Below, piece by piece: positions 10,301-18,286 of a stretch of DNA of 64,000 nucleotides. Made by a program: the position numbers and the translations under genes. The notes beneath the pieces were generated by a model that saw only the letters and a list, made by a program, of their open reading frames with translations, was not told the DNA's origin and did not search any database. Every line of letters starts with the position of its first letter. Position 1 is the first letter of the stretch. The stretch comes from Pseudomonas sp. FP198 (GTDB lineage Bacteria > Pseudomonadota > Gammaproteobacteria > Pseudomonadales > Pseudomonadaceae), in the NCBI RefSeq assembly GCF_030687895.1, contig NZ_CP117452.1:5571001-5635000 (forward strand), in the 5' to 3' direction.

Positions 10301-10402
10301 CATGTATGAGAACACGCCCATCAGCAATGCGACGAACATCAGGTACCACACGAAAGACTGATGCCGCAGGGCCCATTCGGATAAGTTGAAAGGCCCTTTC
10401 AT
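7355..10402 (-). CDS. RND efflux pump inner-membrane subunit, TriC-like
   Basis: The 1015-residue RND transporter has the usual duplicated layout: an N-terminal helix, a large periplasmic loop, a helix bundle, and a second loop with bundle. The proton-relay aspartates are in GLLVDDAMITVE, equivalent to AcrB D407/D408. The length equals that I recall for P. aeruginosa TriC (1015), and the operon likewise has two adaptor genes before the pump, as in triABC. Its start overlaps the preceding adaptor gene by 4 nt, implying translational coupling. No outer-membrane channel is encoded here; TriABC in P. aeruginosa uses a separately encoded OpmH. The substrate is unknown. Confidence 0.88.
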   Translation of the reverse strand: MKGPFNLSEWALRHQSFVWYLMFVALLMGVFSYMNLGREEDPSFTIKTMVIQTRWPGATQEETLKQVTDRIEKKLEELDSLDYVKSYTRPGESTVFVYLRDTTGAEEIPEIWYQVRKKINDIRGDFPEGLQGPGFNDEFGDVYGSVYAFTGDGLSMRQLRDYVEQVRAEIRDVPGLGKVEMVGEQDEVLYLNFSTRKLAALGIDQRQVVQSLQSQNAVTPAGVIDAGPERISVRTSGQFQSEKDLANVNLRLNDRFYRLADIADIRRGYVDPATPMFRFNGTPAIGLAIAMKKGGNIQEFGKALHARMDELTADLPVGVGVHTVSDQAEVVEEAVGGFTSALFEAVIIVLVVSFISLGIRAGLVVACSIPLVLAMVFVFMEYSGITMQRISLGALIIALGLLVDDAMITVEMMVTRLEKGDSKDQAATFAYTSTAFPMLTGTLVTVAGFVPIGLNASSAGEYTFTLFAVIAVAMLVSWIVAVLFAPVIGVHILSADVKPHSNEPGRVGRAFNGGLLWAMRNRWWAIGITVLLFALAVFSMRFVQNQFFPSSDRPEILVDLNLPQNASMDETRKAVDRLEATLKGDPDIARWSTYIGEGAIRFYLPLDQQLQNPYYAQLVIVSKDLESRAALSERLQKRLREDFVGIGSYVQALEMGPPVGRPIQYRVSGKDIDQVRKHAIELATELDKNSHIGEIIYDWNEPGKVLRIDIAQDKARQLGLSSDDVARLMNSIVSGSPVTQVNDDIYLIDVVGRAEDAERGSPETLQNLQIVTPGGTSIPLLAFATVRYELEQPLVWRRDRKPTITIKAAVRDEIQPTDLVRQLQPDIDRFAAKLPVGYKVATGGTVEESSKAQGPIASVVPLMLFLMATFLMIQLHSVQKLFLVASVAPLGLIGVVLALVPTGTPMGFVAILGILALIGIIIRNSVILVTQIDEYERDGYEPWDAVVEATEHRRRPILLTAAAASLGMIPIAREVFWGPMAYAMIGGIIVATLLTLLFLPALYVAWYKIREPKRD

Positions 10403-11463
10403 CGTGCGTCCTCGTCGAGTTTCACTTTTTGCCCCGGCTGGAGACTGTTCACCCCGGCGCTGACCACGCGGTCGCCGGGCTTGATGCCGTTGGCGACCAG
10501 GACCGAACCGGCCGATCGCTCGATAATCTGTACTTCTCGTGGCGAGACTGTCTGGCTCTGCGGGTCGATCAGCCAGATTCGCGCCTTGCCGTCGACTTCC
10601 TGCAGCGCGCTGAGCGGCAGCTCGATGCGCGGTTCGATGGCCGAGCTCAGGGTCACGCTGATGGCGGTGCCCAGGCGAAAGCCCGGCGGCGTATCGGTCA
10701 GGGTCAGGCGCGCGCGGCGGGTACGGGTGGCGCTTTGCGCCTGAGGCTCGATCTCGCGCACGATGGCCGTGGTGCGGGTCGCCGGGTCGAGTTGCGCGGC
10801 GACTTCGAACACCACATCCTCGGGCAGGCGCTCGGCCAGCCCGGCGGGCAAGTCGATCACCGCTTCCTTGACGTCCGGGCGCGCCAGCGTCACTACTTGC
10901 TGGCCGGCGGTCACCACCTGCCCCGCCTCGGCCGTCCAGGCAGTGACGACCGCGTCATGGTCGGTATGCAGTTCGCTGTAGTTGAGCTGGTCGCGGGCCT
11001 GTTCCACCGTGGCCTTGGCCTGTTCCAGGGAGGCCGCGGTGGTCTTCAGGTCGGTCTGGGCGATGTCCAGTTGCGCCTGGGCACCGACGCCACGGTCGAA
11101 CAATTGCTGCTGGCGACGGGCATTGGCCTGGGCATTGATGTACTGCGCCTCGATCCGCGCCAGGTCGCCCTGGGCGGCACGCAACTGGTTCTGCTGGTCG
11201 GTGGGGTCGAGGGTCGCGAGCAGGTCGCCCTTCTTCACTTCCGCGCCGACATCGACGTTGCGACTGGCGATGCGCCCCGGCACACGGAAACCCACGTTGG
11301 TCTCGTAGCGCGCCTGGATATTCCCGGCGAAGCGTCCCAGGGCCTGCTGGTCCAAGGCCCGGACCTCAATGGACAACACCGGCCGCACCGGCTCCGGCGG
11401 TGCTTCTTCTTTCGAGCAGGCGGCCAGCAGCAGGCCGGCCGCGACCATCCACAGGCGCTTCAT
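10399..11463 (-). CDS. RND periplasmic adaptor lipoprotein (second adaptor, TriB-like)
   Basis: This 354-residue membrane fusion protein has a lipoprotein signal (MKRLWMVAAGLLLAACS), so the mature protein starts at the lipid-modified Cys of LAAC. It contains the split barrel-sandwich hybrid (GRIASRNVDVGAEVKKGD and DAVVTAWTAEAGQVV) around a coiled-coil hairpin rich in Ala/Gln (about residues 90-165). A beta-barrel and membrane-proximal domain follow (ending PGDRVVSAGVNSLQPGQKV). It bridges the inner-membrane pump to an outer-membrane channel. It overlaps both neighbours by 4 nt. Confidence 0.88.
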   Translation of the reverse strand: MKRLWMVAAGLLLAACSKEEAPPEPVRPVLSIEVRALDQQALGRFAGNIQARYETNVGFRVPGRIASRNVDVGAEVKKGDLLATLDPTDQQNQLRAAQGDLARIEAQYINAQANARRQQQLFDRGVGAQAQLDIAQTDLKTTAASLEQAKATVEQARDQLNYSELHTDHDAVVTAWTAEAGQVVTAGQQVVTLARPDVKEAVIDLPAGLAERLPEDVVFEVAAQLDPATRTTAIVREIEPQAQSATRTRRARLTLTDTPPGFRLGTAISVTLSSAIEPRIELPLSALQEVDGKARIWLIDPQSQTVSPREVQIIERSAGSVLVANGIKPGDRVVSAGVNSLQPGQKVKLDEDAR

Positions 11464-12563
11464 GGCTGGGCTCCCGTCGGGTTTTTCTCATAGCTGTTTT
11501 CAGCGATCTCGACGCGCATGCCCGGATGAAGCAACTGCCCGCCGGCAATGATGACTTTTTCGCCGCCCTTGAGCCCGTCGCTGACAATGACCTTGCCGGT
11601 CAGGTAGCGGCTGACGGTGACGTTGTGCAATTGCGCCTTGCCCTCGCCGTCCACCAGCCACACGGCCGGATTACTGAGATTCTTGGTCAGTGCCGACCAG
11701 GGCAGTTCCACGGCGGTTTTTCCTGCGGATTTGGCGGTGGCGCTGACCACCGAACCCAGGCGCATGCCTTCGGGCAAGTCGTTGAGCGTGACCTTGACCT
11801 GCACGGTGCCGGTCTCGGCGGACACCGCCGGGGTGATCTCGCGCACCGTACCGGTAGTCTTGATGGCAGGGTTGTCGAGCAGGCTGATGACAATGTCCGG
11901 GGCCGATGGTGGTTCGCTCAGCAGCGACTCGTAGATGTTGAACACCGCGTCGCGCTCGCCGTCCCGGGCCAGGCTGAAGATCGGCTCCGTGGCCTGGACC
12001 ACCTGGCCCACTTCGGCCTGGCGCGCGGTGATGATGCCCGGCGCCTCGGAGATCAGCGCGGTGTAGCTCAGCTGTTCGCGGGCATTGGCCAGTTGTGCCT
12101 GGGCCGCCGCCAGCGCGCTCTGGCTGCTGCGCAGTTGTGCCTGGGCCGCGTCGTATTCGCTCTGGCTGGTGTAGCCCTTGGGCAAGAGCTTCTGCTGGCG
12201 CACAAATGCCGCTGCACTCTGCTTGACCCGCGCCTGTTCGGCGGCCACCTGGGCCTCGGCGGAATCGACGTTGGTCTGCAGGTCCCGCGGGTCGAGCCGG
12301 GCCAGCACTTGCCGGGCCGAGACCCGGTCGCCAACGTCGACTTTGCGCTCGATGATCTTGCCGCCGACACGAAACGAAAGGTCAGCCTGCACTCGAGCCT
12401 GGACATCGCCGGTAAGCGTCACCGAGGCGGCGTATTCGGAAGGTATGGCCTGCTGCACGAAAACCCGTGGCAAGGCTTTTTCCTCGGGCTTCTTGTCACC
12501 GCACCCCGTCAACACCGCACACACGCCCAAGCCAACAATCAATTTGATTCCGGGACCAGCCAT
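11460..12563 (-). CDS. RND periplasmic adaptor lipoprotein (first adaptor, TriA-like)
   Basis: This is the first gene of the RND operon, 367 residues. The lipobox is VLTGC (Cys21) after a short hydrophobic signal. Lipoyl/barrel-sandwich halves (FRVGGKIIERKVDVGDRV and PGIITARQAEVGQVVQ) flank a long coiled coil, and a beta-barrel follows. Two non-identical adaptors for one pump is the unusual hallmark of TriABC-type systems. It diverges from the ATPase gene at 12689, leaving 125 bp for both promoters; no clear operator was recognised there. Confidence 0.88.
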   Translation of the reverse strand: MAGPGIKLIVGLGVCAVLTGCGDKKPEEKALPRVFVQQAIPSEYAASVTLTGDVQARVQADLSFRVGGKIIERKVDVGDRVSARQVLARLDPRDLQTNVDSAEAQVAAEQARVKQSAAAFVRQQKLLPKGYTSQSEYDAAQAQLRSSQSALAAAQAQLANAREQLSYTALISEAPGIITARQAEVGQVVQATEPIFSLARDGERDAVFNIYESLLSEPPSAPDIVISLLDNPAIKTTGTVREITPAVSAETGTVQVKVTLNDLPEGMRLGSVVSATAKSAGKTAVELPWSALTKNLSNPAVWLVDGEGKAQLHNVTVSRYLTGKVIVSDGLKGGEKVIIAGGQLLHPGMRVEIAENSYEKNPTGAQP

Positions 12564-12688
12564 GCAGACTCCTTTGCGTTGTACGGACGTACCAGTGACG
12601 ATACGACTGTGAGCTTAGAACAGGGTTCACCGAATGCACAGGAATCGGGCAGACTCGTCTGTGACATCCATGTACGAAGGGAATTCGC

Positions 12689-13849
12689 ATGCTCACGACC
12701 CTGGCGGTGGCCAACTACCGGTCCATCAACAAACTGGTTATCCCGCTGGGCAGGCTGAACCTGATCACCGGGCCCAACGGCAGTGGCAAATCCAACCTGT
12801 ATCGCGCCCTGCGCCTGCTGGCGGAGACGGCGCAGGGTGGCGTGGTCAATGCCCTGGCCCGTGAAGGTGGGCTGGGTTCGACCTTCTGGGCCGGTCCGGA
12901 AGAAGTCAGCCGTCGCATGCGTAACGGCGATGTGCCTGTCCAGGGAATTGTGCGTCAGGGCAGCATACGTCTGCGCCTTGGATTTGCCGGTGAAAATTTC
13001 AGCTATTCGATCGCCCTGGGCCCGCCGGAGCTCAGCAGTTCGGCGTTTTCACTGGACCCTGAAATCAAGCGCGAATGCATCTGGGCCGGGCCGGTGTACA
13101 GGCCTGCCAGCCTGCTGGTGGACCGCAACGGGCCGATGATTCGCGCCCGCGAACGCCGTTCCTGGGACGTCTTGGCCCAACACACCCCGACCTTCGATAG
13201 CCTGTTCGACCAGGTCGGCAGCCTGCGCGCTTCGCCCGAAGTCTTGCAGATGCGCGAGTTCATTCGTCGCTGGCGCTTCTACGACTACTTTCGCAGCGAC
13301 GCCGACGCCCCGGTGCGCCAGCCGCAACTGGGCACTCGCACCCCGGTGTTGCACCACGACGGACGCGACCTGGCTGCAGCGCTGCAAACGATTCTGGAGA
13401 TAGGCGACTTCGAAGCCCTGCACGCCGCCATTGGCGATGCGTTTCCCGGGGCCCGATTGCACATCGACAAATTGCAGGGCGGACGTTTCGCCATCGCGTT
13501 CCAGCAACACGGCCTGCTGCGACCGTTGTCGGCCGCCGAGCTGTCCGATGGAACCCTGCGCTACCTGCTGCTGGTAGCCGCCCTCCTCACGCCGCGCCCG
13601 CCCTCGCTGATGGTGCTCAACGAACCGGAAACCAGCCTGCACCCGGATCTGTTGCCGGCCTTGGCGCGCTTGATCATCCGCGCTTCGGCCAATTGCCAGG
13701 TCTGGGTCGTGTCCCATGCCACACGCCTGATCGCCGCGCTGGAGCAGAATGAAAACTGCAATTGCATCGTGCTGGAAAAAGACTTGGGACAGACCGCAAT
13801 CGTCGGGCAGCGGATGCTGGATGAGCCGGCGTGGCATTGGCCTGAATAA
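12689..13849 (+). CDS. AAA family ATPase, RecF/OLD-like (AAA_21 type)
   Basis: This 386-residue soluble ATPase of the SMC/RecF/OLD class has Walker A GPNGSGKSN near residue 30, in the family context NYRSINKLVIPLGRLNLITG. It has a signature-like ELSDGTLRYLLL, Walker B plus D-loop LMVLNEPETSLHPDLLP, and the switch His in VVSHATRLI. There is no TOPRIM nuclease domain, so it is not a full OLD nuclease. Such stand-alone ATPases are widespread; some work with partner effectors in defence or repair. No partner gene is adjacent, so the role is unknown. GAAGGG precedes the ATG. Confidence 0.85.
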   Translation: MLTTLAVANYRSINKLVIPLGRLNLITGPNGSGKSNLYRALRLLAETAQGGVVNALAREGGLGSTFWAGPEEVSRRMRNGDVPVQGIVRQGSIRLRLGFAGENFSYSIALGPPELSSSAFSLDPEIKRECIWAGPVYRPASLLVDRNGPMIRARERRSWDVLAQHTPTFDSLFDQVGSLRASPEVLQMREFIRRWRFYDYFRSDADAPVRQPQLGTRTPVLHHDGRDLAAALQTILEIGDFEALHAAIGDAFPGARLHIDKLQGGRFAIAFQQHGLLRPLSAAELSDGTLRYLLLVAALLTPRPPSLMVLNEPETSLHPDLLPALARLIIRASANCQVWVVSHATRLIAALEQNENCNCIVLEKDLGQTAIVGQRMLDEPAWHWPE

Positions 13850-13865
13850 GTAGTGACTGACAAAC

Positions 13866-14039
13866 CGCTTTCGCGAGCGGGCTCGCTCCCACAGTGGGTC
13901 AAAATGTGGCTGCCCCCCCGTGGCGAGGGAGCTTGCTCCCGCTCGGCTGCGCAGCAGTCGCAAAACCGGCTGATGCGGTCTGCCTGCAAAAACGCTGGGG
14001 CCTGCTGCGCAGGCCAGCGGGAGCAAGCTCCCTCGCCAC
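13866..14039. repeat. REP elements (one family B arm, one family A doublet)
   Basis: A single family B arm (TTTCGCGAGCGGGCTCGCTC) lies at 13866-13893. A family A doublet has arms at 13920-13943 and 14016-14039. It sits between convergent ATPase and metQ-like genes. Confidence 0.8.
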
Positions 14040-14073
14040 GGGTAAGCCGTGTCGCTACACGATATGTTGAGCA

Positions 14074-14112
14074 CAAAAAAAACGCCGACGCTGTATCAGC
14101 CGTCGGCGTTTG
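14074..14112 (-). terminator. Intrinsic terminator of the metQ-like gene
   Basis: Read on the minus strand, AACGCCGACG pairs with CGTCGGCGTT around a short loop, followed by a run of eight T (14075-14082 on the complement). It begins 28 nt beyond the stop codon at 14140. Confidence 0.9.
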
Positions 14113-14139
14113 TAACTGCGAAAAGGTCTACCGCGCCGA

Positions 14140-14922
14140 TCAGAACGCCGGCAGTACCGCGCCGCTGTATTTCTTCTCGATGAACGCCTTCACTTCCGGG
14201 CTGGTCAGCGCCTTGGCCAGTTTCTGGATGGCCGGGCTGTCCTTGTTGTCCGGGCGGGCCACCAGGAAGTTCACGTAAGGCGAATCCGAACCCTCGATCA
14301 CCAAGGCATCCTTGGCCGGGTTGAGACCTGCTTCGAGAGCGTAGTTGGTGTTGATCATGTCAAGGTCGACCTGATCCAGCACACGCGGCAGCATGGCTGA
14401 TTCCAGTTCCTTGAACTTGAAGTTCTTCGGGTTCTCGGCGATGTCTTTCGGCGTCGCCAGGGCGTTTTTCGGGTCCTTGAGTTTGATCAGGCCAGCCTTC
14501 TGCAACAGGATCAGGGCACGACCGCTGTTGCTGCCTTCGTTAGGGATGGCGATGGTCGCGCCGTCCTTCAGCTCAGCCAGGCTTTTTACCTTTTTCGAGT
14601 AGCCGCCGAACGGTTCGACGTGGACGCCGATCACCGTCACCAGGTTGGTGCCTTTGCCTTCGTTGAAGCTCTTGAGGTAAGGCAGGGTCTGGAAGTAGTT
14701 GGCGTCCAGACGCTTCTGGTCAACCTGTACGTTGGGTTGTACGTAGTCGGTGAACACCTTGATCTGCAGATCCACGCCTTCTTTGGCCAGGGCCGGCTTG
14801 ATCAGCTCGAGGATTTCAGCGTGGGGTACCGGTGTGGCGGCCACAACCAGTTTCTCCGCCGCCTGGGCCAGGCCCGAGGTCAGGGCTGCCGCCAATGCGG
14901 TGAACAACAGAACCTTTTTCAT
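14140..14922 (-). CDS. MetQ/NlpA family substrate-binding protein
   Basis: The 260-residue periplasmic binding protein resembles the methionine ABC importer receptor. TPVPHAEILE, YFQTLPYLKSF, AIPNEGSNSGRALILLQ and the TNYALEAGLNP segment are family hallmarks. The signal peptide ends ...LAQA-AEK and has no lipobox cysteine, so this member is probably soluble, unlike E. coli MetQ. No metN or metI is adjacent; it must pair with a permease elsewhere or bind another ligand. The neighbouring sigma-54-type regulator hints at sulfur-source control, which is inference. A strong terminator follows. Confidence 0.87.
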   Translation of the reverse strand: MKKVLLFTALAAALTSGLAQAAEKLVVAATPVPHAEILELIKPALAKEGVDLQIKVFTDYVQPNVQVDQKRLDANYFQTLPYLKSFNEGKGTNLVTVIGVHVEPFGGYSKKVKSLAELKDGATIAIPNEGSNSGRALILLQKAGLIKLKDPKNALATPKDIAENPKNFKFKELESAMLPRVLDQVDLDMINTNYALEAGLNPAKDALVIEGSDSPYVNFLVARPDNKDSPAIQKLAKALTSPEVKAFIEKKYSGAVLPAF

Positions 14923-15091
14923 GCAGTGTCCTTATCGAATATCACTGTCGTCACGGACGACGGCCAAATGTGGGTGTGCCAGCGAAGTGCTATCTCTGGC
15001 GTGATGCGGAAGATACCGACATTTTTTATGCCTTAACAATATCTTTTATTCAAGTTCATATTCATTTTCCTCATATAGCGAAATCGCTCTT

Positions 15092-15184
15092 GTGGCGAGG
15101 GAGCTTGCTCCCGCTCGGTTGCGCAGCAATCGCAAAAATCTAGGATCCGCTGCGGGGCCCAGCGGGAGCAAGCTCCCTCGCCAC
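15092..15184. repeat. REP doublet (family A)
   Basis: Inverted arms GTGGCGAGGGAGCTTGCTCC... at 15092 and the reverse copy ending at 15184 lie between the metQ-like promoter region and the 3' end of the AAA+ regulator gene. Confidence 0.85.
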
Positions 15185-15200
15185 AAATGGATATCCTGGT

Positions 15201-16136
15201 CTACAGCGTTTGGCCCAGGCGATCGAGCAGCGCCTTGAAGGCGGTGCGCTCAGCTTGCGAGCCCTGTGCAATAACCTGCTCCACCTGCCGTTCGACCAGT
15301 TCCAAGGCCGGCAGCTGGGACGGCAAATTCAGATGCTCCGGCAAAATCTCATCGCCGGCACTTACCAACAGCGCAAAATGAACGACGTTTTCCAATTCGC
15401 GGGTATTGCCCGGCCAATCGTGGCGTTCGAGCGTCCGTTGCGCCGCTTCGCTGATCAGCGGCACGGCCAGGCCAAGGCGTTGGCTGTAGATGCCCAGAAA
15501 GTATTCGGCGAGAGAAAGGACATCACCCACCCTTTCACGCAAGGCGGGTAATTCAAGCTGTCCCTCGCTCAGGTAGTGATAAAGCCGATCATGAAATTTT
15601 CCAGCGGCCACCGCTTGCGCCAGATCGATGCTGGTGGCCGCTACCAGGCGCACGTCCACCGGGCTCGGTTGTTGGGCGCCAACACGCGTGACCTCATGAT
15701 TTTCCAGCGCCGCCAGCAATTTGATCTGGATCGGCAGTGGCAAGTCTCCGATTTCATCCAGGTAAAGCGTGCCGCCGTTGGCCGAGCCGAACCACCCGGC
15801 CCGGCTGCTGGCCGAACCGCTATAACTGCCGGCGGAATAACCGAACAATTCGGCATCGGCATAGGTCGGGCTGATAGCGCCGCAATTGACCGAAACAAAC
15901 AGCCCACCGCGATTGCTCTCGCGATGGATGTGCCGTGCCAGCAACTCCTTGCCGGTGCCGGTTTCACCGCGGATCAGCACCGAAATCGCCCGTGGCGCCA
16001 GTTGTTCCAGCTCCTGGCGCAACTGCCGCGAACGCGGGTCGACGAATACCAGTGCCTTGGCACGGATACTCAGGGGGCTTTTTTCCGAGTCGGGAAAGGT
16101 CAGCAAGGGCTGACCGAAGGTTTCATGCAGGCTCAT
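15201..16136 (-). CDS. Sigma-54-type AAA+ transcriptional regulator with altered GAFTGA loop (SfnR-like)
   Basis: This 311-residue protein has the AAA+ core of bacterial enhancer-binding proteins: Walker A GETGTGKE (57-64), Walker B LYLDEIGD (124-131), the sensor segment LPALRERVGDV and the WPGNTRELENVV motif. The L1 loop that contacts sigma-54, normally GAFTGA, reads GSYSGS (103-108). The N-terminus is short with no obvious receiver or PAS domain. The C-terminal ~35 residues do not show a clear Fis-type HTH. I start it at ATG 16136 (MSLHETFG); upstream codons in this frame overlap the hydrolase gene antiparallel to any known domain. It is probably cotranscribed with the hydrolase 47 nt upstream. 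Pseudomonas SfnR-type regulators act in organosulfur use; that role is inferred. Confidence 0.82.
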   Translation of the reverse strand: MSLHETFGQPLLTFPDSEKSPLSIRAKALVFVDPRSRQLRQELEQLAPRAISVLIRGETGTGKELLARHIHRESNRGGLFVSVNCGAISPTYADAELFGYSAGSYSGSASSRAGWFGSANGGTLYLDEIGDLPLPIQIKLLAALENHEVTRVGAQQPSPVDVRLVAATSIDLAQAVAAGKFHDRLYHYLSEGQLELPALRERVGDVLSLAEYFLGIYSQRLGLAVPLISEAAQRTLERHDWPGNTRELENVVHFALLVSAGDEILPEHLNLPSQLPALELVERQVEQVIAQGSQAERTAFKALLDRLGQTL

Positions 16137-16183
16137 GGCAGGCTCCCGCCCCAAACCGCCGGCGAGACGGAGGGCATTAAAAT

Positions 16184-16765
16184 TCAGGCGCGACGCAGGG
16201 CGTGATGCTCCATGCGGTTTTGCAGACGATAGAGATAAGCGAAACCCTGCTCCCAACGCTGGTGGCCGGACGTCACATTGATGTGCCCCGCCCCGGCCAG
16301 GATCCCGGCCTCGGCCCCCCAGTTTCGCGCCAGTTCCACGGCACGCGCGGCACTGATCGCCGCGTCGTTGTCGGAACTGACCACTTGGCTGGGAAACGGC
16401 AACAGGTCCGTGGGAATCGGCGCGAAGTTGCGCAGCGCCGGGGCACAGGCGGGGCGTTCGACATCCGCCGGAGCCACCAGCAACGCGCCACGCACCTGCC
16501 GCAGGAATGGCACCGGCGCGGTGGCGGCCCAATGGGCCACCGTGATGCAACCCAGGCTATGGGCGATCAGGATCACCGGTGTGCTGTCGCTGGCGATGGC
16601 TTCAGCCAGCGCGGCGACCCAGTCTTCACGCCGTGGCGTCAGCCAGTCAGCCTGCTCGACCCGGGCACTGTTGGGCAAACTGTTCTGCCAGTGGGTTTGC
16701 CAATGATTTTCCGGCGATCCTTGCCAGCCCGGCACAATCAGGTAGCGAATCGATTCGTTGCGCAT
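16184..16765 (-). CDS. RBBP9/YdeN family serine hydrolase
   Basis: This 193-residue alpha/beta hydrolase carries the family start IRYLIVPGWQGSPENHWQTHW, the nucleophile motif AHSLGC (Ser in the GxSxG-like elbow), an acidic residue in SSDNDA and the catalytic His in GAGHINV. RBBP9-like enzymes are small soluble serine hydrolases; the substrate is unknown. An AGGAGAG ribosome site precedes ATG 16765 and a TATACT -10 box lies about 30 bp upstream. It is the first gene of a probable two-gene unit with the AAA+ regulator. Confidence 0.87.
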   Translation of the reverse strand: MRNESIRYLIVPGWQGSPENHWQTHWQNSLPNSARVEQADWLTPRREDWVAALAEAIASDSTPVILIAHSLGCITVAHWAATAPVPFLRQVRGALLVAPADVERPACAPALRNFAPIPTDLLPFPSQVVSSDNDAAISAARAVELARNWGAEAGILAGAGHINVTSGHQRWEQGFAYLYRLQNRMEHHALRRA

Positions 16766-16796
16766 GGGTGCTCTCCTGCGTGTCTGTTCCCGGACG

Positions 16797-16825
16797 AGTA
16801 TAAGGAGGAGAGTTATATTATTTAA
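16797..16825 (-). promoter_or_regulatory. Candidate sigma-70 promoter of the hydrolase/regulator unit
   Basis: On the minus strand, TTAAAT (16820-16825) and TATACT (16797-16802) are 17 bp apart. They lie in an AT-rich stretch (about 16800-16875) that stands out from the GC-rich surroundings. The -35 match is weak. Confidence 0.45.
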
Positions 16826-16876
16826 GGAATAAGAAGCTATTTGGTAATATTTAAATAGAATAAAAAGAATATCTCA

Positions 16877-16962
16877 GTGGGAGCGAGCCTGCTCGCGAAT
16901 GGGACCATCAATCAACATAGGTGCGGCAGACATACCGCTTTCGCGAGCAGGCTCGCTCCCAC
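16877..16962. repeat. REP doublet (family B)
   Basis: Inverted arms GTGGGAGCGAGCCTGCTCGC (from 16877) and TTTCGCGAGCAGGCTCGCTC (to 16962) lie downstream of the DUF2789 gene. Confidence 0.85.
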
Positions 16963-16989
16963 AGTTCGCCACAGTTTTTTCACCGAGAG

Positions 16990-17235
16990 TCACTCGCTCC
17001 GGCCCTTGCGCAACAGCACGTCGAGTTGATCCACCACCACCGCCCAGTCGGCGTCTTCAAGGATTTCGTCGCGCAGCAACTGCCGCTGACCCTCGCTCCA
17101 GAAGAACGCATCGGACAGGTGCAGCTCGGGCTTGAGCGGCGAATGGCTGGCGATGAACTGATCGATGCTGACGGCGTCGTCAGGCAGGCCGAGTTGTTTG
17201 AACAGGGCGGGAAGTGTATGGATCGGGGTTTCCAT
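16990..17235 (-). CDS. DUF2789 domain-containing protein
   Basis: An 81-residue acidic protein starts METPIHTLPALFKQLGLPDD, the typical DUF2789 N-terminus, and keeps LSDAFFWSEGQRQLLRDEI. No function is known for the family. I start at ATG 17235 because AGGAG sits 7 nt upstream; a longer in-frame start at 17304 would add residues unlike the family. It is a single gene lying just after the sulfotransferase operon on the same strand. Confidence 0.85.
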   Translation of the reverse strand: METPIHTLPALFKQLGLPDDAVSIDQFIASHSPLKPELHLSDAFFWSEGQRQLLRDEILEDADWAVVVDQLDVLLRKGRSE

Positions 17236-17332
17236 GCGGGACTCCTGGGCATGAATGGATGGCTGGGCGCTATTCCTGCAGTCTAGCCCCTTGGAGCTGA
17301 GCACACCGTGGCGAGGGCGGGTTTGAATCCCG

Positions 17333-18286
17333 CTACGGAGGGAGTGAGTTCAACGCCTCATAGGGCTCCTGCGCCCAGCGCAGGAGCCGCTCACGCAACA
17401 GCGCCGAAGCCTCCCGGCGCTTGTCCTCGCTGTCGCCAACAAACACCTGCGCCGGCTGCTTGGCATGTTGCCCGACCGCTGCGAACATTTGTTTGCACTG
17501 CCCTTCATCGAGGCCGAAAAACGCCGCCAGCCTGCCCGTCATCGCCTCAGGCAGTTCGGTGTAGTTGACCGCCATTCCAGCCAATGCGTGGCAGTGTTCC
17601 AAGCCCGTCGCCAATAACCGTCCCACCCGGCGCGGAATGAAATCTTCCTGGCCGGCGAACGGCAATCCATCATCCAGGACCGTCGCCCCGATCATCCCCG
17701 GCACCATGTGCATGCCGGGACGGCGCAGGTGGGAGACCGAGATTTCCAAGGGGTCGCGGTACACGAACAACCAGGGCGTGTCGGGAAAGCACTCACGCAA
17801 CAATGGCAGTTCACCGATGTTCCAGGCGTCGAGCTTGACCACCAGCCGTTGCTCCACGCCTCGGCGGCGCTGCCCATAGGCCGACATCAAGCCCTTGAGC
17901 GCCACGCACCGCTCGGGCAACGGCAAATCACTGCGCAGCAGCGTATCCAGGGGCGGTGGTTCCGAAATGACGATGTGATGGTCCAATTGGGCAAGCATCT
18001 GGCTGATCAATGTCGAGCCGCAACGGGAGGCATGGAAAATGAACGCAGTGGGCGCCAGGCCCGGGCTTTGTCGTTGCCACTGACCGAGCACCTCCAAGGG
18101 TGTCTGGCGGCGGAACGCCTGGTTGAAGGGCAGGCGCAGGGCGTCTTCCACCGCATCTCCAAAGAACGGCTGTGACAGTCGCATGTCGCCGAACCAGCAC
18201 CAATCGACCCGCCACTGCCCGGCCTCTTGCCATACGCGGATCGGCAACCAGCCGTGCAGATTCAGGTCTTCCACTGGTTTCTCCAC
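17333..18286 (-). CDS. Sulfotransferase family protein (last gene of the giant-protein operon)
   Basis: This 317-residue enzyme is predicted to transfer sulfate from PAPS. The 5'-phosphosulfate loop FHASRCGSTLISQML lies near residue 85. The 3'-phosphate motif is LFVYRDPLEISVSHLR at about residues 170-185. The N-terminal ~75 residues form a separate segment, and no signal peptide is seen, so it is cytoplasmic. It overlaps the beta-hydroxylase gene by 25 nt, so the two are translationally coupled. The pairing suggests sequential modification of one substrate; the giant protein in the same operon is the obvious candidate (inference). Confidence 0.85.
   Translation of the reverse strand: MEKPVEDLNLHGWLPIRVWQEAGQWRVDWCWFGDMRLSQPFFGDAVEDALRLPFNQAFRRQTPLEVLGQWQRQSPGLAPTAFIFHASRCGSTLISQMLAQLDHHIVISEPPPLDTLLRSDLPLPERCVALKGLMSAYGQRRRGVEQRLVVKLDAWNIGELPLLRECFPDTPWLFVYRDPLEISVSHLRRPGMHMVPGMIGATVLDDGLPFAGQEDFIPRRVGRLLATGLEHCHALAGMAVNYTELPEAMTGRLAAFFGLDEGQCKQMFAAVGQHAKQPAQVFVGDSEDKRREASALLRERLLRWAQEPYEALNSLPP

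Noticed and set aside
14930..15090. Sigma-54 promoter upstream of the metQ-like gene (a TGGCAC on the minus strand)
   Set aside because: No TTGC element lies at the required distance for the -12 box.
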